Shown: positions 34,077 through 43,970, counted from the first letter of the stretch. The stretch is 64,000 bases of DNA from Syntrophomonas_A sp050258735 (GCA_050258735.1 JBLMZJ010000113.1:17016-81015); one strand, 5' to 3'. Notes: generated by a model from the sequence alone, not told the origin. Made by a program: numbers and translations.

Positions 34077-36311
34077 TCAACAAACCGCCTCCACCCGGCA
34101 GGGGACGTAGCGGTGCAAAGGAGTGGCGGTGAAAGCCTCACGATTGGTGTTCCTGGTCAGGTAATTGACATTGATGCCGACCTTATCACCGGGATAATCC
34201 AGGCCGAAGCCATGGGGGATCATGACCATGCCTGGACGGACTGCTGCGGTCAACTCCACCTCCAGTTCAGCCCGGCCCGCCTCGGTGGTGATCGCCGCCA
34301 ACTGCCCGTCGGCCAAGCCCAATTTTTCGGCGTCATGCGGGTGCAGGGCCAGGGTGCAGGGACGCTTGCCCTCGTTCCAGGACGGGTAGCGCATCAACGT
34401 GTTGGCATTATAGCTGGTATGGCGTCCGGCCATCAGGATCAGCGGATATTCTTCTTTCAATCTCAGGGCATCTGCTTCTCGTTCCGGGGTGACCGCCTCC
34501 ATCCATTCGAGCATCTCAGGGATAAGTACATTCACCCGTTTGTCTTCAGTTTTGAGCAGGCTGAAATTATCCTCGGGATCGATCTTGCCTATCCACATCC
34601 CCTCCGGATGATCCAGGATGGCCTGGAATATCTCCTCGCCCATCAGGGGGCCCTTTTTGAACCCGGCGCGCACGGCATGGGTCCGGGTGTCTTTGGGCAT
34701 GGACTGCAATATGCCCCACAGGGCGGCCAGATTGGTCGAGCCCAGGGCCGGACCCAGAGTCTTGCCGACGATGAAGGGCATCATAGCTGCCGCCGCAGGA
34801 TTGGCCTGCAGGTACTGCATCAGTTCTAGACCATATTCCATGCGGTTGCCAGCCTTCTCATAGAGGGTGACCGGGAGTTCCGGGATGAAGCCTAATGCAT
34901 CGGCCAGCCGGAGATGAATTTCCGATATTTCAAGCGGTTCACCCTCGGCTTCTACTACCGGCCGCCGCATCTGGAAATAGATATCCGGTGTCCAGGTGAA
35001 GAAGGTACTGTCCCAGGATTCATAGGTGGATCGAGACGGCAGTACGTAATGGGACAATGCTGCTGTTTCGGTCATATTTATCTCACAGGTCACCAGCAGA
35101 TCGAGCTTGGCAAAGGCCTCCTCGTAAGCGCTGGTGTCGGCATAGGAACGAAGGGGATTGGATTGGGTGCAGAGGACGGCGCGGATCCGCTCCGGATGTT
35201 CGGACATGATCTCTTCCGGCAGCACGTTGGGGGGGACATAGCCCATGATAGTCGGGATGCCAGTGGCCACCGTCTTCCAGTTGCTTTCCTTGCGTTCATC
35301 ACTGTGGGCGCCGATAGGCATGAACATGCCCGGGATAAGATTGGTGCCAGGCAGGCCGATCTGGCCGCAGAGCGCCAGGAGTACCATGACCAGGCAGGAT
35401 ACCAGGGTGGTATGGCGATTCATCAAGACGCCCAGGTCGGTATGCAGACCTACCTTGCGAGTAGCCATCAAGCGAGCAAATTGCCGGATTTCTTCATACG
35501 CCAACTCACAGACTTGCAAAGCCCCCTCGATATCGAAATCAGCCAGATAGGGCCATATCTCTCCAAAACCGGTCACATGCCGGTCAATGTAATCCCGATC
35601 ATACCAACCCTCTTTTATGATAATAGCGATGACTGACCGCAGCAGCAGGGCGTCGGTACCCGGCCGCAGGGCCAGGTGCAGATCGGCGATCTGAGCGGTC
35701 TCCGATTTACGGGGATCGATGACCACCAAAAGCTTATCGGGATTTTTGGAAAACTCACGCAGGATCAGGGGAGCACGGGGCATCTGGTGGCTTTCCATGC
35801 CATTCCAGCCGATGGCCACCAGCATATCAGCATGTTCCTCGTCAGGCACCGTCAACATATATTGCCGTCCCAGCACCCGCCCCTGGGCCCAGAAGTGCCC
35901 GGTCAGTTCCTGAGATATGGCGCTGTAGTGATAACGGGAACCCAGAGCCCGCATAAGTCTGACACCGAAGGCGGCTTCAAAATGGCAGGACTGCCCGCCG
36001 CCGCCCATATAGGCCAGGGAACGGGGCCCGTATTGGTCGCGGATCTCCTTGAGACGGGCAGCTATTTCGCTAATCGCCTCTTCCCACGAAATCTGGACAA
36101 ACTCGCCGCCTACCTTTTTAAGGGGATGCTTGAGGCGCTGTTCATTGTGCTGGAAATTGACGATGTTCATGCCCTTGCGACAGATATACCCCTTACTCCG
36201 GGGATTGCTCTTATCGCCGCGGACTTTTACGATGCGGTTATTTTCGATCAGGACTTCCAACCCGCAGTTCTGTGCGCACAAGGCACAGCCGCTCTTTTTC
36301 CAGGCCTCCAT
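34077..36311 (-). CDS. Molybdopterin-dependent oxidoreductase
   Basis: 744 aa. The N-terminal [4Fe-4S] site is CALCAQNC...YICRKG. DMSO-reductase-family cofactor motifs follow (GWNGMESHQ, VVIDPRKSETA, LRPGTDALL). A C-terminal molydopterin dinucleotide-binding domain ends with HPHDAEKLGLADG and MVMIPHGFG. No twin-arginine signal is present, so it is cytoplasmic. No Fe-S or membrane subunit is adjacent, so the electron partner is unknown. It diverges from the MarR gene, with a palindrome in between suggesting shared control. Confidence 0.93.
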   Translation of the reverse strand: MEAWKKSGCALCAQNCGLEVLIENNRIVKVRGDKSNPRSKGYICRKGMNIVNFQHNEQRLKHPLKKVGGEFVQISWEEAISEIAARLKEIRDQYGPRSLAYMGGGGQSCHFEAAFGVRLMRALGSRYHYSAISQELTGHFWAQGRVLGRQYMLTVPDEEHADMLVAIGWNGMESHQMPRAPLILREFSKNPDKLLVVIDPRKSETAQIADLHLALRPGTDALLLRSVIAIIIKEGWYDRDYIDRHVTGFGEIWPYLADFDIEGALQVCELAYEEIRQFARLMATRKVGLHTDLGVLMNRHTTLVSCLVMVLLALCGQIGLPGTNLIPGMFMPIGAHSDERKESNWKTVATGIPTIMGYVPPNVLPEEIMSEHPERIRAVLCTQSNPLRSYADTSAYEEAFAKLDLLVTCEINMTETAALSHYVLPSRSTYESWDSTFFTWTPDIYFQMRRPVVEAEGEPLEISEIHLRLADALGFIPELPVTLYEKAGNRMEYGLELMQYLQANPAAAAMMPFIVGKTLGPALGSTNLAALWGILQSMPKDTRTHAVRAGFKKGPLMGEEIFQAILDHPEGMWIGKIDPEDNFSLLKTEDKRVNVLIPEMLEWMEAVTPEREADALRLKEEYPLILMAGRHTSYNANTLMRYPSWNEGKRPCTLALHPHDAEKLGLADGQLAAITTEAGRAELEVELTAAVRPGMVMIPHGFGLDYPGDKVGINVNYLTRNTNREAFTATPLHRYVPCRVEAVC

Positions 36312-36359
36312 GTTCCGACCCCCATTTCATTTTCTCTAATATCACCATAACATATACCA

Positions 36360-36373
36360 TAGTAATATTACTA
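36360..36373. promoter_or_regulatory. Putative MarR operator between divergent genes
   Basis: The 14-bp perfect palindrome TAGTAATATTACTA is followed closely by a looser AT-rich inverted element (ATATTATTGTAATAT). It sits 49 bp from the oxidoreductase start and 72 bp from the MarR start, where a repressor would control both promoters. Confidence 0.6.
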
Positions 36374-36444
36374 CAACAAAATATTATTGTAATATATAAA
36401 TCGAAGTGATAATATGAGGCCAGTACCTGGCAAAGGAGTCAAGC

Positions 36445-36861
36445 ATGGAATTCGCAGATTTTATTTGTTTCCGCCTGGGAGCTGTCTCGCGTAAGATGGC
36501 CCGGCATTATAACAACAAACTTGGTACCTATGGCATAACCATCGTGCAATCCTGGGTCTTGTTCCATCTGGCCGGCCGCGAGGGGAGCAGCATCAAGGAC
36601 ATCGCTGCCGCCATCCAGCTCGATAGCCCGGTGGTGACCGGAGTGGTCGATCGCTTGGTCAAGGAGGGGCTGGTAATAAGGCAGGAAGTTCCCAATGATC
36701 GTCGCAGCGTGAAGATATCCATAACTGCCCACGGCGGCGAGATCGTGGAGGAGATATCTCCTGCTGTTGAAGAATACAACAGGCGCATCAGAAGTATCGT
36801 ACAGGAAGGAGACCTGTCAGCTTTCGAACGGGCGCTGGCGGCATTAGAAGCTGAATTATAG
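36445..36861 (+). CDS. MarR-family transcriptional regulator
   Basis: 138 aa winged-helix regulator: GITIVQSWVLFHLAGREGSSIKDIAAAIQLDSPVVTGVVDRLVKEGLVIR is the HTH, and NDRRSVKISITAHG the wing. AAAGGAG precedes the ATG. It is divergent from the molybdopterin oxidoreductase and probably regulates it; the MBL gene downstream may be in the same transcript. Confidence 0.93.
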   Translation: MEFADFICFRLGAVSRKMARHYNNKLGTYGITIVQSWVLFHLAGREGSSIKDIAAAIQLDSPVVTGVVDRLVKEGLVIRQEVPNDRRSVKISITAHGGEIVEEISPAVEEYNRRIRSIVQEGDLSAFERALAALEAEL

Positions 36862-36952
36862 AGATAAAAACCGAGTTTTATCGCGGCCCGGAAAAATTTA
36901 TCTGTATATGATCCGGGTACGAATTCATCGTTGACGGGGGGTTATTAAAACG

Positions 36953-37933
36953 ATTATTGAACCAGACCTGAAAGCACATGGTATCTATGGATTTACCATT
37001 CCGTCCATATTTCCAACTGGCGATACGAGCTGTTTCCTGGCCGAAGGGGATGCTGGCTGGTCGATAATCGAGGCGGGGGTGCATACCCCCCAGGCCCGCG
37101 AAAAATGGATCGCTGCATTGAAGGAGATAGGGATCTCTTTCAAACAGATAGAAAAGATCCTGGTGACCCATATACATCCTGATCATGCCGGGATAGCCGG
37201 TTGGCTGCAGCAGCAGTCGGATGCGGCGGTACTGGTACCTCAACATGATTTGCCGGCCTGGGCCAAGTATACCCTGCCGGAAAGGGAACATCACGAATAC
37301 CTGTATCGTGAAATGACGCCGCAGGGCATTTCGGATGATATCATCTGGCAGATGGTCAGGGATATCGCCAAGATAAACAGTTTCTCTGAACCCTATCCGG
37401 AAGTCAGCGCGATAGATGAAGGTGATGTATTTAATTTTGGCGATGAAACATACCGGGTATTTAGAGCGCCCGGGCATTCTGACGGACATATTATGTTCCT
37501 GGGAGAAAAGCACCGGTGGCTGTTCAGCGGGGATGCCTTTTTGGCCGAACACGTATCACAAATCAGTGATTGGCCCTATTCAACATTGGATGACCCCTTA
37601 ACGGAGAATTTGGAGTCGCTGCGGGAAATAGTACTGCGGGAACCAGCAGTTATACTGCCTACTCATGGAGCCTGCTTTACAGGTGCAGGTCAGCGGCTTG
37701 AAGAAATCGAAGCCCAGCACCAAAGACGCATGAACAAGGTGCTGGAAAAACTGCAGGGCAAGATGACCCTCATCGAGGTCTGCCGGGCTATTAACGTAAA
37801 AGCCCGGGTACTGCAGGAGTTCAGGGTCTCATGGGCCGACACCCGCGCTTACCTGGAGTGTTTGTCGCGCCGGGGCTTGATCGAAAAAGAGATCGGAGGG
37901 ACCGTCTGCTACCGACCAAAGGCCGAGGCGTAA
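36953..37933 (+). CDS. MBL-fold metallohydrolase, non-canonical start
   Basis: The metal motif HIHPDHAG and later GHSDGHI and GDAFLAEH are present, followed by a C-terminal winged-helix extension (VCRAINVKARVLQEFRVSW). The first two strands of the MBL fold (FTIPSIFPTGDTSCFLAEGD...WSIIEAGV) are encoded upstream of the first GTG (37079). The frame is open back to a stop at 36932 but contains no ATG, GTG or TTG there. ATT at 36953 or 36956, 11-14 nt after a G-run, is the best candidate start. Likely a glyoxalase II or lactonase-like hydrolase; substrate unknown. Confidence 0.85.
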   Translation: MIEPDLKAHGIYGFTIPSIFPTGDTSCFLAEGDAGWSIIEAGVHTPQAREKWIAALKEIGISFKQIEKILVTHIHPDHAGIAGWLQQQSDAAVLVPQHDLPAWAKYTLPEREHHEYLYREMTPQGISDDIIWQMVRDIAKINSFSEPYPEVSAIDEGDVFNFGDETYRVFRAPGHSDGHIMFLGEKHRWLFSGDAFLAEHVSQISDWPYSTLDDPLTENLESLREIVLREPAVILPTHGACFTGAGQRLEEIEAQHQRRMNKVLEKLQGKMTLIEVCRAINVKARVLQEFRVSWADTRAYLECLSRRGLIEKEIGGTVCYRPKAEA

Positions 37934-37958
37934 CTCAGGCAAGCTAAATATTGCTCTT

Positions 37959-37986
37959 TTGATACCCGGCTGATGCCGGGTATAAT
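37959..37986 (+). promoter_or_regulatory. Sigma-70-type promoter with palindromic spacer
   Basis: TTGATA (37959-37964) and TATAAT (37981-37986) are separated by 16 bp. The spacer and flanks contain the 9-bp stem ATACCCGGC/GCCGGGTAT around TGAT (37962-37983), so an operator or the end of the upstream transcript may overlap the promoter of the gene at 38012. Confidence 0.65.
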
Positions 37987-38011
37987 GTTATCAGATATCT
38001 TTTAAGAGGTA

Positions 38012-38860
38012 ATGAAAGTGACACCCGGAGATCTTACGGATAGTTTAAAAGCCGATTGCTCCAGATGCTGCGGGATATGCTGTGTAGCCTTGTATTTTTC
38101 GGCCTCCGAGGGTTTTCCACGGGATAAAGCAGCGGGCGAAGCTTGCTGCCACCTGCAGGCGGACAGTCGTTGTGCGATACACTCCGAACTGCATCGGCGG
38201 GGACTCAAGGGATGCATGGCCTTCGATTGTTTCGGGGCCGGACAGAAGGTGACCCAGACCAGCTATGCCGGCCTAGACTGGCGGGGCCCCGCCGGAGCCG
38301 CCCAGGCCATGTTTACAGTATTCCTGATCCAGCGTCAGCTGCACGAGATGCTGTGGTACCTGAATGATGCCTTGAAACAGCCGGCAGCCCGGCCTATCTA
38401 CCGCGAACTCCAGGCTATGCTCAAAGAAACCGAAGAACTTACCATGCTTACTCCTGGAGAACTCACCGGCCTGGACGTGGAAGCCCTGCGTGAACGGATC
38501 AAAGCTCTGCTGCTTGAAACCAGCGAACTGGTCAGAGAGGATGTCTCAAGTCGGGTGAAAACTACCGGCAGCCGCCAACGGAAACTGCACCCAGGAGCAC
38601 TTTTGATGGGGGCTGATCTTCGGAAAAATGACTTGCGGGGATCCAACCTGCGGGGAGCCTGCCTGATTGCAGCGGATCTGCGGGCGATTGACCTGACCGG
38701 GACCGATCTTCTTGGAGCTGATTTTCGTGACGCCAATATAAGAGGGGCAGATATGTCCCGCAGCCTGTTTTTGACCCAGGCGCAACTCAATACCGCCCGT
38801 GGGGATGATAACACCAGATTGCCGGCCGGTCTCGTAATTCCACGATCGTGGGCTGACTGA
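38012..38860 (+). CDS. YkgJ-like Cys-rich / pentapeptide-repeat fusion protein
   Basis: 282 aa. Residues 10-75 hold a Cys-rich YkgJ-type motif (CSRCCGICC, then CCHL, CAIH and GCMAFDC), proposed in that family to bind Zn or Fe. A helical linker covers about 90-180. Residues about 190-260 are pentapeptide repeats A(D/N)LxG (GADLRKNDLRGSNLRGACLI, TDLLGADFRDANIRGAD), which form a right-handed beta-helix. The combination is unusual. No signal peptide. A promoter-like element lies directly upstream. Confidence 0.85.
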   Translation: MKVTPGDLTDSLKADCSRCCGICCVALYFSASEGFPRDKAAGEACCHLQADSRCAIHSELHRRGLKGCMAFDCFGAGQKVTQTSYAGLDWRGPAGAAQAMFTVFLIQRQLHEMLWYLNDALKQPAARPIYRELQAMLKETEELTMLTPGELTGLDVEALRERIKALLLETSELVREDVSSRVKTTGSRQRKLHPGALLMGADLRKNDLRGSNLRGACLIAADLRAIDLTGTDLLGADFRDANIRGADMSRSLFLTQAQLNTARGDDNTRLPAGLVIPRSWAD

Positions 38861-38920
38861 TTGAAGGGGAAACAAAGGCGCTTGAATCCATACATGATGT
38901 TTTGAAAGCGAGGTTTTATC

Positions 38921-39628
38921 ATGAACCAGATCATCGATAATATCCGGGGAGATCTCATAGCTAACGCCGAAGAAGACAAAAAGCTCGGCGCAGATAAATA
39001 TTTCAAGGAAGAGATATGTGTCTATGGGGTAAGCACTGCCTTGGTCACCAAAATCGCTAAGGAGCACTACAGCGGTCTCAAAACCAGAAGCAAGGCCGAG
39101 ATCTTTGGATTCTGTGAAGAACTGTGGCGATCCGGTTACATGGAAGAAGCATTTATTGCCTGCAACTGGTCTTACTACCGGCACGAGGAATATACACCCG
39201 GGGATTTCGAGCTATTTGAGCATTGGATAGATAGTTATGTCAGCAACTGGGCTACCTGTGACACGCTGTGCAACCATACGGTGGGCAGCTTTTTGGAAAC
39301 GTATCCTGAATTCCTGCCCCGTCTGAAGCACTGGGCCAGGTCTGATAATAGGTGGATGAGACGCGCGGCGGCGGTATCACTCATCATCCCGGCTAAGCGG
39401 GGCAAGTTTCTGGGAGAGATACTCGAGTTGGCCGATATTTTATTGAGCGACCAAGACGATCTGGTGCGCAAGGGCTACGGCTGGATGCTGAAAGAGGCCA
39501 GCAAGGCCCATCAGCAGGAGATATTTGACTACGTTATCAAAAACAAGCAGGCCATGCCCCGGACCGCCCTGCGTTATGCCATAGAGAAGATGCCGCCGGA
39601 CCTCAAGGCCCGGGCCATGGAAAAATAG
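38921..39628 (+). CDS. DNA alkylation repair protein (AlkD-like)
   Basis: 235 aa made of ALK/HEAT-like helical repeats. Family signatures are the NWATCDTLC segment (Trp and the catalytic-type Asp), SDNRWMRRAAAVSLI and DLVRKGYGWMLKEA. These enzymes excise positively charged alkyl-purines from DNA. It lies 60 bp after the pentapeptide fusion gene on the same strand and converges with the RND pump gene. Confidence 0.92.
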   Translation: MNQIIDNIRGDLIANAEEDKKLGADKYFKEEICVYGVSTALVTKIAKEHYSGLKTRSKAEIFGFCEELWRSGYMEEAFIACNWSYYRHEEYTPGDFELFEHWIDSYVSNWATCDTLCNHTVGSFLETYPEFLPRLKHWARSDNRWMRRAAAVSLIIPAKRGKFLGEILELADILLSDQDDLVRKGYGWMLKEASKAHQQEIFDYVIKNKQAMPRTALRYAIEKMPPDLKARAMEK

Positions 39629-39672
39629 ATATGGGCAGGTTGGCAAAGCCTGCCCGCAACTAGCGCTTTTCA

Positions 39673-42600
39673 TTACGATTCTACGGCAGGTTGTTCCGGG
39701 CTCTCGCGCTGGAAGGCCATCTTGGTGTCATCCAGCAGAGAGTATATAGCGGGTACCACCACCAGAGTCAACAGGGTGGAGGTGATCAGGCCGCCGATGA
39801 TGGCATGGGCCATGGGGGCCCTGAGTTCCGCGCCGGTGCCCCAGGCCAGAGCCGGAGGTACCATGCCGAAGATCATGGCTATCGAGGTCATCAAAATAGG
39901 ACGCAGCCGTATGAACCCGGCTTGTTTGATCGCCTCGCTGCGCTCCATTCCTCCTTCCCGGGCCTGTTTGATAAAATCGACCAGCAGGATGGCATTTTTG
40001 GTGACCAGTCCGGTAAGCATAATGATGCCGATAGCCGACAACACACTGAGATCGCTGCCCAGGATCAGCAGCCCGAATACGGCTCCTACCCCGGCCAGCG
40101 GCAGGGAGAGCATGATGCAGAGGGGATCCAGATAGCTCTCGAATTGTGCCGCCAGGATAAAGAAGATCAACAATATAGCGGTTATCAAGGCCAAAATGAT
40201 GTTGGTAAAAGTATCGGCCATGCGCTCCGCATCGCCCCCGGCAAAGAGGCGATATCCGGTCGGAAGGTCCACTTCTTTCTCAAAACGTTCCTGGAACTGT
40301 TTATTAAAATCCCCCAGGGATATGCCGTATAGATTTCCAGAGAGCTGGATCTCTTTGGAGCGGTCAAAGCGGCTAGTCTCGCTGGGCGCGGTGATAAACT
40401 CAGTGCTGGTGACCTGATCAAGAGATATCAGTGAAGTCATATTCAGGGGATTCAGCATATAGATGTTATCCAGATCGTTCATATCTTTTCGCTGATCTTC
40501 GGCCAGGCGGACCCGCACATTGACTCGATCATTCCCGTCCGCATACTGACCTACTACCGCCCCGGTAAACAGGGTATTCAGGGTGTAGGCTACCTGTTCG
40601 GTATTGATGCCGAGATCGGCCGCCGTATCATCCGCGATCCGTACCATGGCTTCTGGCTTACCGGCCTTGTAGCTGCTGGTAACGTCGACCACCCCGGGGA
40701 TCTCCTCCATGATGCGTTGAGTCTTTTCCGCATATTCCCGCAGTGTATCCATATCATCGCCCAGCAGGCTATAGACAAAGATCTTTTCTTCCAGGCCGGC
40801 AAAGTTTTTGATATAGACGGTTACCCGCACCCCGGGAAGCCCGGCGAGACGGGAGCGCAAATCATCGGCTATCTGGGCCAGAGAACGGTCTCGAGCCTGT
40901 TTATTGCCGGTTTTAACAAAAATGTAGGACTGCTCGGCAGTTGTCGTCGAGTACAGCGTATTTACCTCCGGGCATTTCCGGATGATCTTTTCCATATCCG
41001 CAGTAACCTGTTGGGCTGCCGGCAGACTCAACCCGGAGTCCAGCTCTGCTACAACACTTAATTCGCCCAGGTCGGGATTAGCCAGGAAGTTAGAGGGCAG
41101 CATCGGCAAAACCGCCAAGCTTAACATAAAAAGTCCTGTTGCTATACCCACCGTTTTCCAGCGGTGGGCCAGTACCAGGTCCAGCAGCCGGACGTAACGC
41201 TCTGCCAGCTGCTCGAACTGACGGTTGAACCAGCTGACAAAACTGCCGACCGGCCCGCGCAGGGGCTTTTCCGCAGCGGAGAGAAATCTTGAAGACAGCA
41301 GGGGGACCAGGGTGAAGGAGACCAACAAGGAGACCAGCACACTGAACACCACGCTAAGACCGAATTGTTTGAAGAATTCCCCCACCTCACCGGTCATCAT
41401 TCCCACCGGGAAGAAAACTGCCACCAGGGTCAGTGTGGTAGCCAGTACCGCCGGACCGATCTCTTTAGTACCTTCCCGCGCTGCTTCCAGCGGAGTTTTG
41501 CCTGTGCCCAGGTGGCGGACGATATTCTCGATCACCACGATGGCGTCATCGATAAGCAAACCCACAGAAAGGGAGAGGGCCATCAGGGTCATGGTATTCA
41601 GGGTAAAGCCCATTATCCGCAGGGCAAAAAAGGTGGAGATGATCGAGGTAGGGAGCGCTACGGCGCTGATCAGGGTGCTGCGCCAGTCTTTAAGAAAAAG
41701 AAAAACCGTCAATACCGCCAGCAGGGCACCCTCCAGGATGGTCTTCACCACATCATTGGTGGAATTCCGTGTGTTTACTGAGTTATCCCGCACCACGGTC
41801 AGTTCAACACCGCGGGGCAGGTCCTTTTTCAGCTCATTGATCCGCTGGTTGAGCTGATCAGCGACCTTCACCGTATTGCTGCCAGACTGTTTGACGATAT
41901 CCAGCCCGATGGCCGGCTGGCCCTGATAGCGGACTACGCTGTCCCGGTCCTTGATCCCATCGATTACTGTGGCAATATCGCGCACGCGGAGGGTGGTCCC
42001 GCCGCGCACACCCACCGGCAGGTCGTAAAACTGGTTTATGCTCTTCATCTCCCCGGAGGTTCTCAGAGTAGTCGATTGCCGGCCTTCGGTCAGATTGCCG
42101 ATAGGAGCCTCCAGGTTGTACTTTTTCAGGCTTTCCACGATCTCAGGTGCGGTCAGGCCATAGGCGGCCAGCCGGTTTTTATCCAGAGCGATCTGGATCT
42201 CGCGTTCTTCGGCTCCGTTTACCGTGATGGCTCCGATGCCGTCAACGGTTTGCAGGCGCTTCTTGACCAGATCATCGACCACCGAGGTCAGTTCCCGTAC
42301 CGATTGCTTATCCCCGGTCACCACCAGGGACATGATCGGGGTGGTCAGCGGGTCCCACAAAGAGATGACTGGTTCTTCGATATCTACCGGCAGATCACCG
42401 CGGATGGCACCTACCTTATCCCGGACATCCTGGGCCGCTGTTGCTGCCGGGGTATCGAAGGCAAACTCGGCCATTACGGTGACCAGACCTTCCTGTACCC
42501 GGGTGTAGATATGCTTGACTCCGGCGATCTGGCCTACGGCGTCTTCCACCTGCTGGGCTACCTTGGTTTCCAGCTGTTCCGGCGAGGCACCCGGTTCGAT

Positions 42601-42756
42601 GATGGTAACGGTCACGAAGGAATATTCGATTTCCGGCCAATCATTGATGCCCAGGGTCAAATAACTGATAAGCCCCAGGGCCACCAGCGCCAGGATCATT
42701 ACGGTCGCCAGCACTGGTCTTTTTAAACTTATATCACTTAGAAAAATATCACTCAC
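39673..42756 (-). CDS. RND efflux transporter (AcrB/HAE1-like)
   Basis: About 1027 aa from the GTG at 42756, which overlaps the stop of the membrane-fusion gene; the frame is open to 42786. The N-terminal SLKRPVLATVMILALVALG is the family start. Twelve hydrophobic segments surround two large periplasmic loops. Family motifs LSVGLLIDDAIVVIENI (with the TM4 Asp pair) and GVGAVFGLLILGSDLSVLSAIGIIMLTGLVTKNAILLVDF are present. It exports drugs or lipophilic metabolites by proton antiport. No outer-membrane channel gene is present, as expected for a monoderm, though some Clostridia are diderm. Confidence 0.95.
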   Translation of the reverse strand: MSDIFLSDISLKRPVLATVMILALVALGLISYLTLGINDWPEIEYSFVTVTIIEPGASPEQLETKVAQQVEDAVGQIAGVKHIYTRVQEGLVTVMAEFAFDTPAATAAQDVRDKVGAIRGDLPVDIEEPVISLWDPLTTPIMSLVVTGDKQSVRELTSVVDDLVKKRLQTVDGIGAITVNGAEEREIQIALDKNRLAAYGLTAPEIVESLKKYNLEAPIGNLTEGRQSTTLRTSGEMKSINQFYDLPVGVRGGTTLRVRDIATVIDGIKDRDSVVRYQGQPAIGLDIVKQSGSNTVKVADQLNQRINELKKDLPRGVELTVVRDNSVNTRNSTNDVVKTILEGALLAVLTVFLFLKDWRSTLISAVALPTSIISTFFALRIMGFTLNTMTLMALSLSVGLLIDDAIVVIENIVRHLGTGKTPLEAAREGTKEIGPAVLATTLTLVAVFFPVGMMTGEVGEFFKQFGLSVVFSVLVSLLVSFTLVPLLSSRFLSAAEKPLRGPVGSFVSWFNRQFEQLAERYVRLLDLVLAHRWKTVGIATGLFMLSLAVLPMLPSNFLANPDLGELSVVAELDSGLSLPAAQQVTADMEKIIRKCPEVNTLYSTTTAEQSYIFVKTGNKQARDRSLAQIADDLRSRLAGLPGVRVTVYIKNFAGLEEKIFVYSLLGDDMDTLREYAEKTQRIMEEIPGVVDVTSSYKAGKPEAMVRIADDTAADLGINTEQVAYTLNTLFTGAVVGQYADGNDRVNVRVRLAEDQRKDMNDLDNIYMLNPLNMTSLISLDQVTSTEFITAPSETSRFDRSKEIQLSGNLYGISLGDFNKQFQERFEKEVDLPTGYRLFAGGDAERMADTFTNIILALITAILLIFFILAAQFESYLDPLCIMLSLPLAGVGAVFGLLILGSDLSVLSAIGIIMLTGLVTKNAILLVDFIKQAREGGMERSEAIKQAGFIRLRPILMTSIAMIFGMVPPALAWGTGAELRAPMAHAIIGGLITSTLLTLVVVPAIYSLLDDTKMAFQRESPEQPAVES

Positions 42757-43849
42757 CCCGCTTCTTTGTAAGAACCCGGACAACATCCCCGTCTTTCAGC
42801 TTGTTGATGTTGGATGCCGTGATCTGCTGACCAGTTTTCAAGCCTGAGGTGATCTCTACCATAGACCCGATCACTTCGCCGATCTTTACTTCCCGGCGCA
42901 TAACCTTACCATCTTCACACAGGTATACATAGTAGAGTCCTTCCTGACTGATCAGGGCATTTTGCGGAACCGCCAACACCCGCTGCCGGGTATCACTGGT
43001 AAGTTTGGCCCGGGCATACATTCCAGGTTTAAGTCCGTACCCGGGGTTGGGTACCAGTATCTTTACCTCGAATACTCGGGCTGAAGGATTGGCCACTGGA
43101 TTTATAGTATCTACTTCTCCGGTAAAGACATTAGGGAAGCCTTCCACCGCTACCTCGGCAGAAGTCCCGAGCTTGATCAGCTTGCCCAACTGCTTCTGAT
43201 CGGCGTTTATCACGATATATACCGAAGAAATATCCTCTAGAGTCAGCAGCGCCATCCCGGGAGAAACCAGCTGCCCTAAAGCTATGTTGCGGTTGGCCAC
43301 TACCCCGGAAATTGGCGCAGTAACAGCGGTATCCCGCAAATCGGTCAGGGAACTGGCCACTTCAGCACTGGCCATTTCGAAATCACCCTGGGCGATCTTT
43401 AAAGCGTTTTCCGCATCCTCCAGCTCCTTTTGCGATAGGGCACCGCTGGCTTGCAGGAGTTTGGCCCGGTCATAAGTAGCGCGAGCCGATGTCAGGGCAG
43501 CCTCGGCCTTTTTCAAGTTCCCACGGCTGGCCTGTAAAGCATTTTGATAATCTATAGAGTCTAATTGGACCAGAAGGGATCCAGCATGGAGGCTATCCCC
43601 GTTTTTCACCGGGATGTCCACGATTTTACCGGATACCTTGCTGGAGATTATCGACTCTTCCCGGGCCTGAACACTGCCGGAAAAATCTCGGGCAATTGCT
43701 TTATCGATCATCAGGACCGGCTGGGTGATCACGGTTGGGATCGGCTTGGTGCTTTTACCCGGGGCTTCGGTCAAAACCGCCGCTCCTTTCCAAAGCCCCC
43801 AGCCTATGATAACCGCCAATAAAACCAACCACCATTTTCCTTTGTGCAT
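42749..43849 (-). CDS. RND membrane-fusion (HlyD-like) adaptor
   Basis: 366 aa. A single N-terminal membrane anchor (WLVLLAVIIGWGLWKGAAV) is followed by a biotinyl-lipoyl-like domain (VSGKIVDIPVKNGDSLHAGSLLVQLD), a coiled-coil hairpin (about 95-160), then the second lipoyl half and beta-barrel (VTAPISGVVANRNIALGQLV). It bridges the transporter to the outer layers of the envelope. It overlaps the pump gene by 8 bp. Confidence 0.95.
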   Translation of the reverse strand: MHKGKWWLVLLAVIIGWGLWKGAAVLTEAPGKSTKPIPTVITQPVLMIDKAIARDFSGSVQAREESIISSKVSGKIVDIPVKNGDSLHAGSLLVQLDSIDYQNALQASRGNLKKAEAALTSARATYDRAKLLQASGALSQKELEDAENALKIAQGDFEMASAEVASSLTDLRDTAVTAPISGVVANRNIALGQLVSPGMALLTLEDISSVYIVINADQKQLGKLIKLGTSAEVAVEGFPNVFTGEVDTINPVANPSARVFEVKILVPNPGYGLKPGMYARAKLTSDTRQRVLAVPQNALISQEGLYYVYLCEDGKVMRREVKIGEVIGSMVEITSGLKTGQQITASNINKLKDGDVVRVLTKKRGE

Positions 43850-43936
43850 CGAGACCCCCCCAATCTTTTTGAAATTAGTTGATGTATAGTTGCGTTTTCA
43901 ATGAATAAAGCCGTTTGAGACTTGTTTTTGGGTAAT

Positions 43937-43970
43937 AAAAAAGGACTTCATCATCAAAATGGTGAAGTCC
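43937..43970 (-). terminator. Terminator after the MarR gene
   Basis: On the reverse strand GGACTTCA pairs with TGAAGTCC around a 12-nt loop and is followed by TTTTTTATTACC. It lies between the MarR gene and the efflux operon, so the pump genes must have a separate promoter in 43850-43936. Confidence 0.75.
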
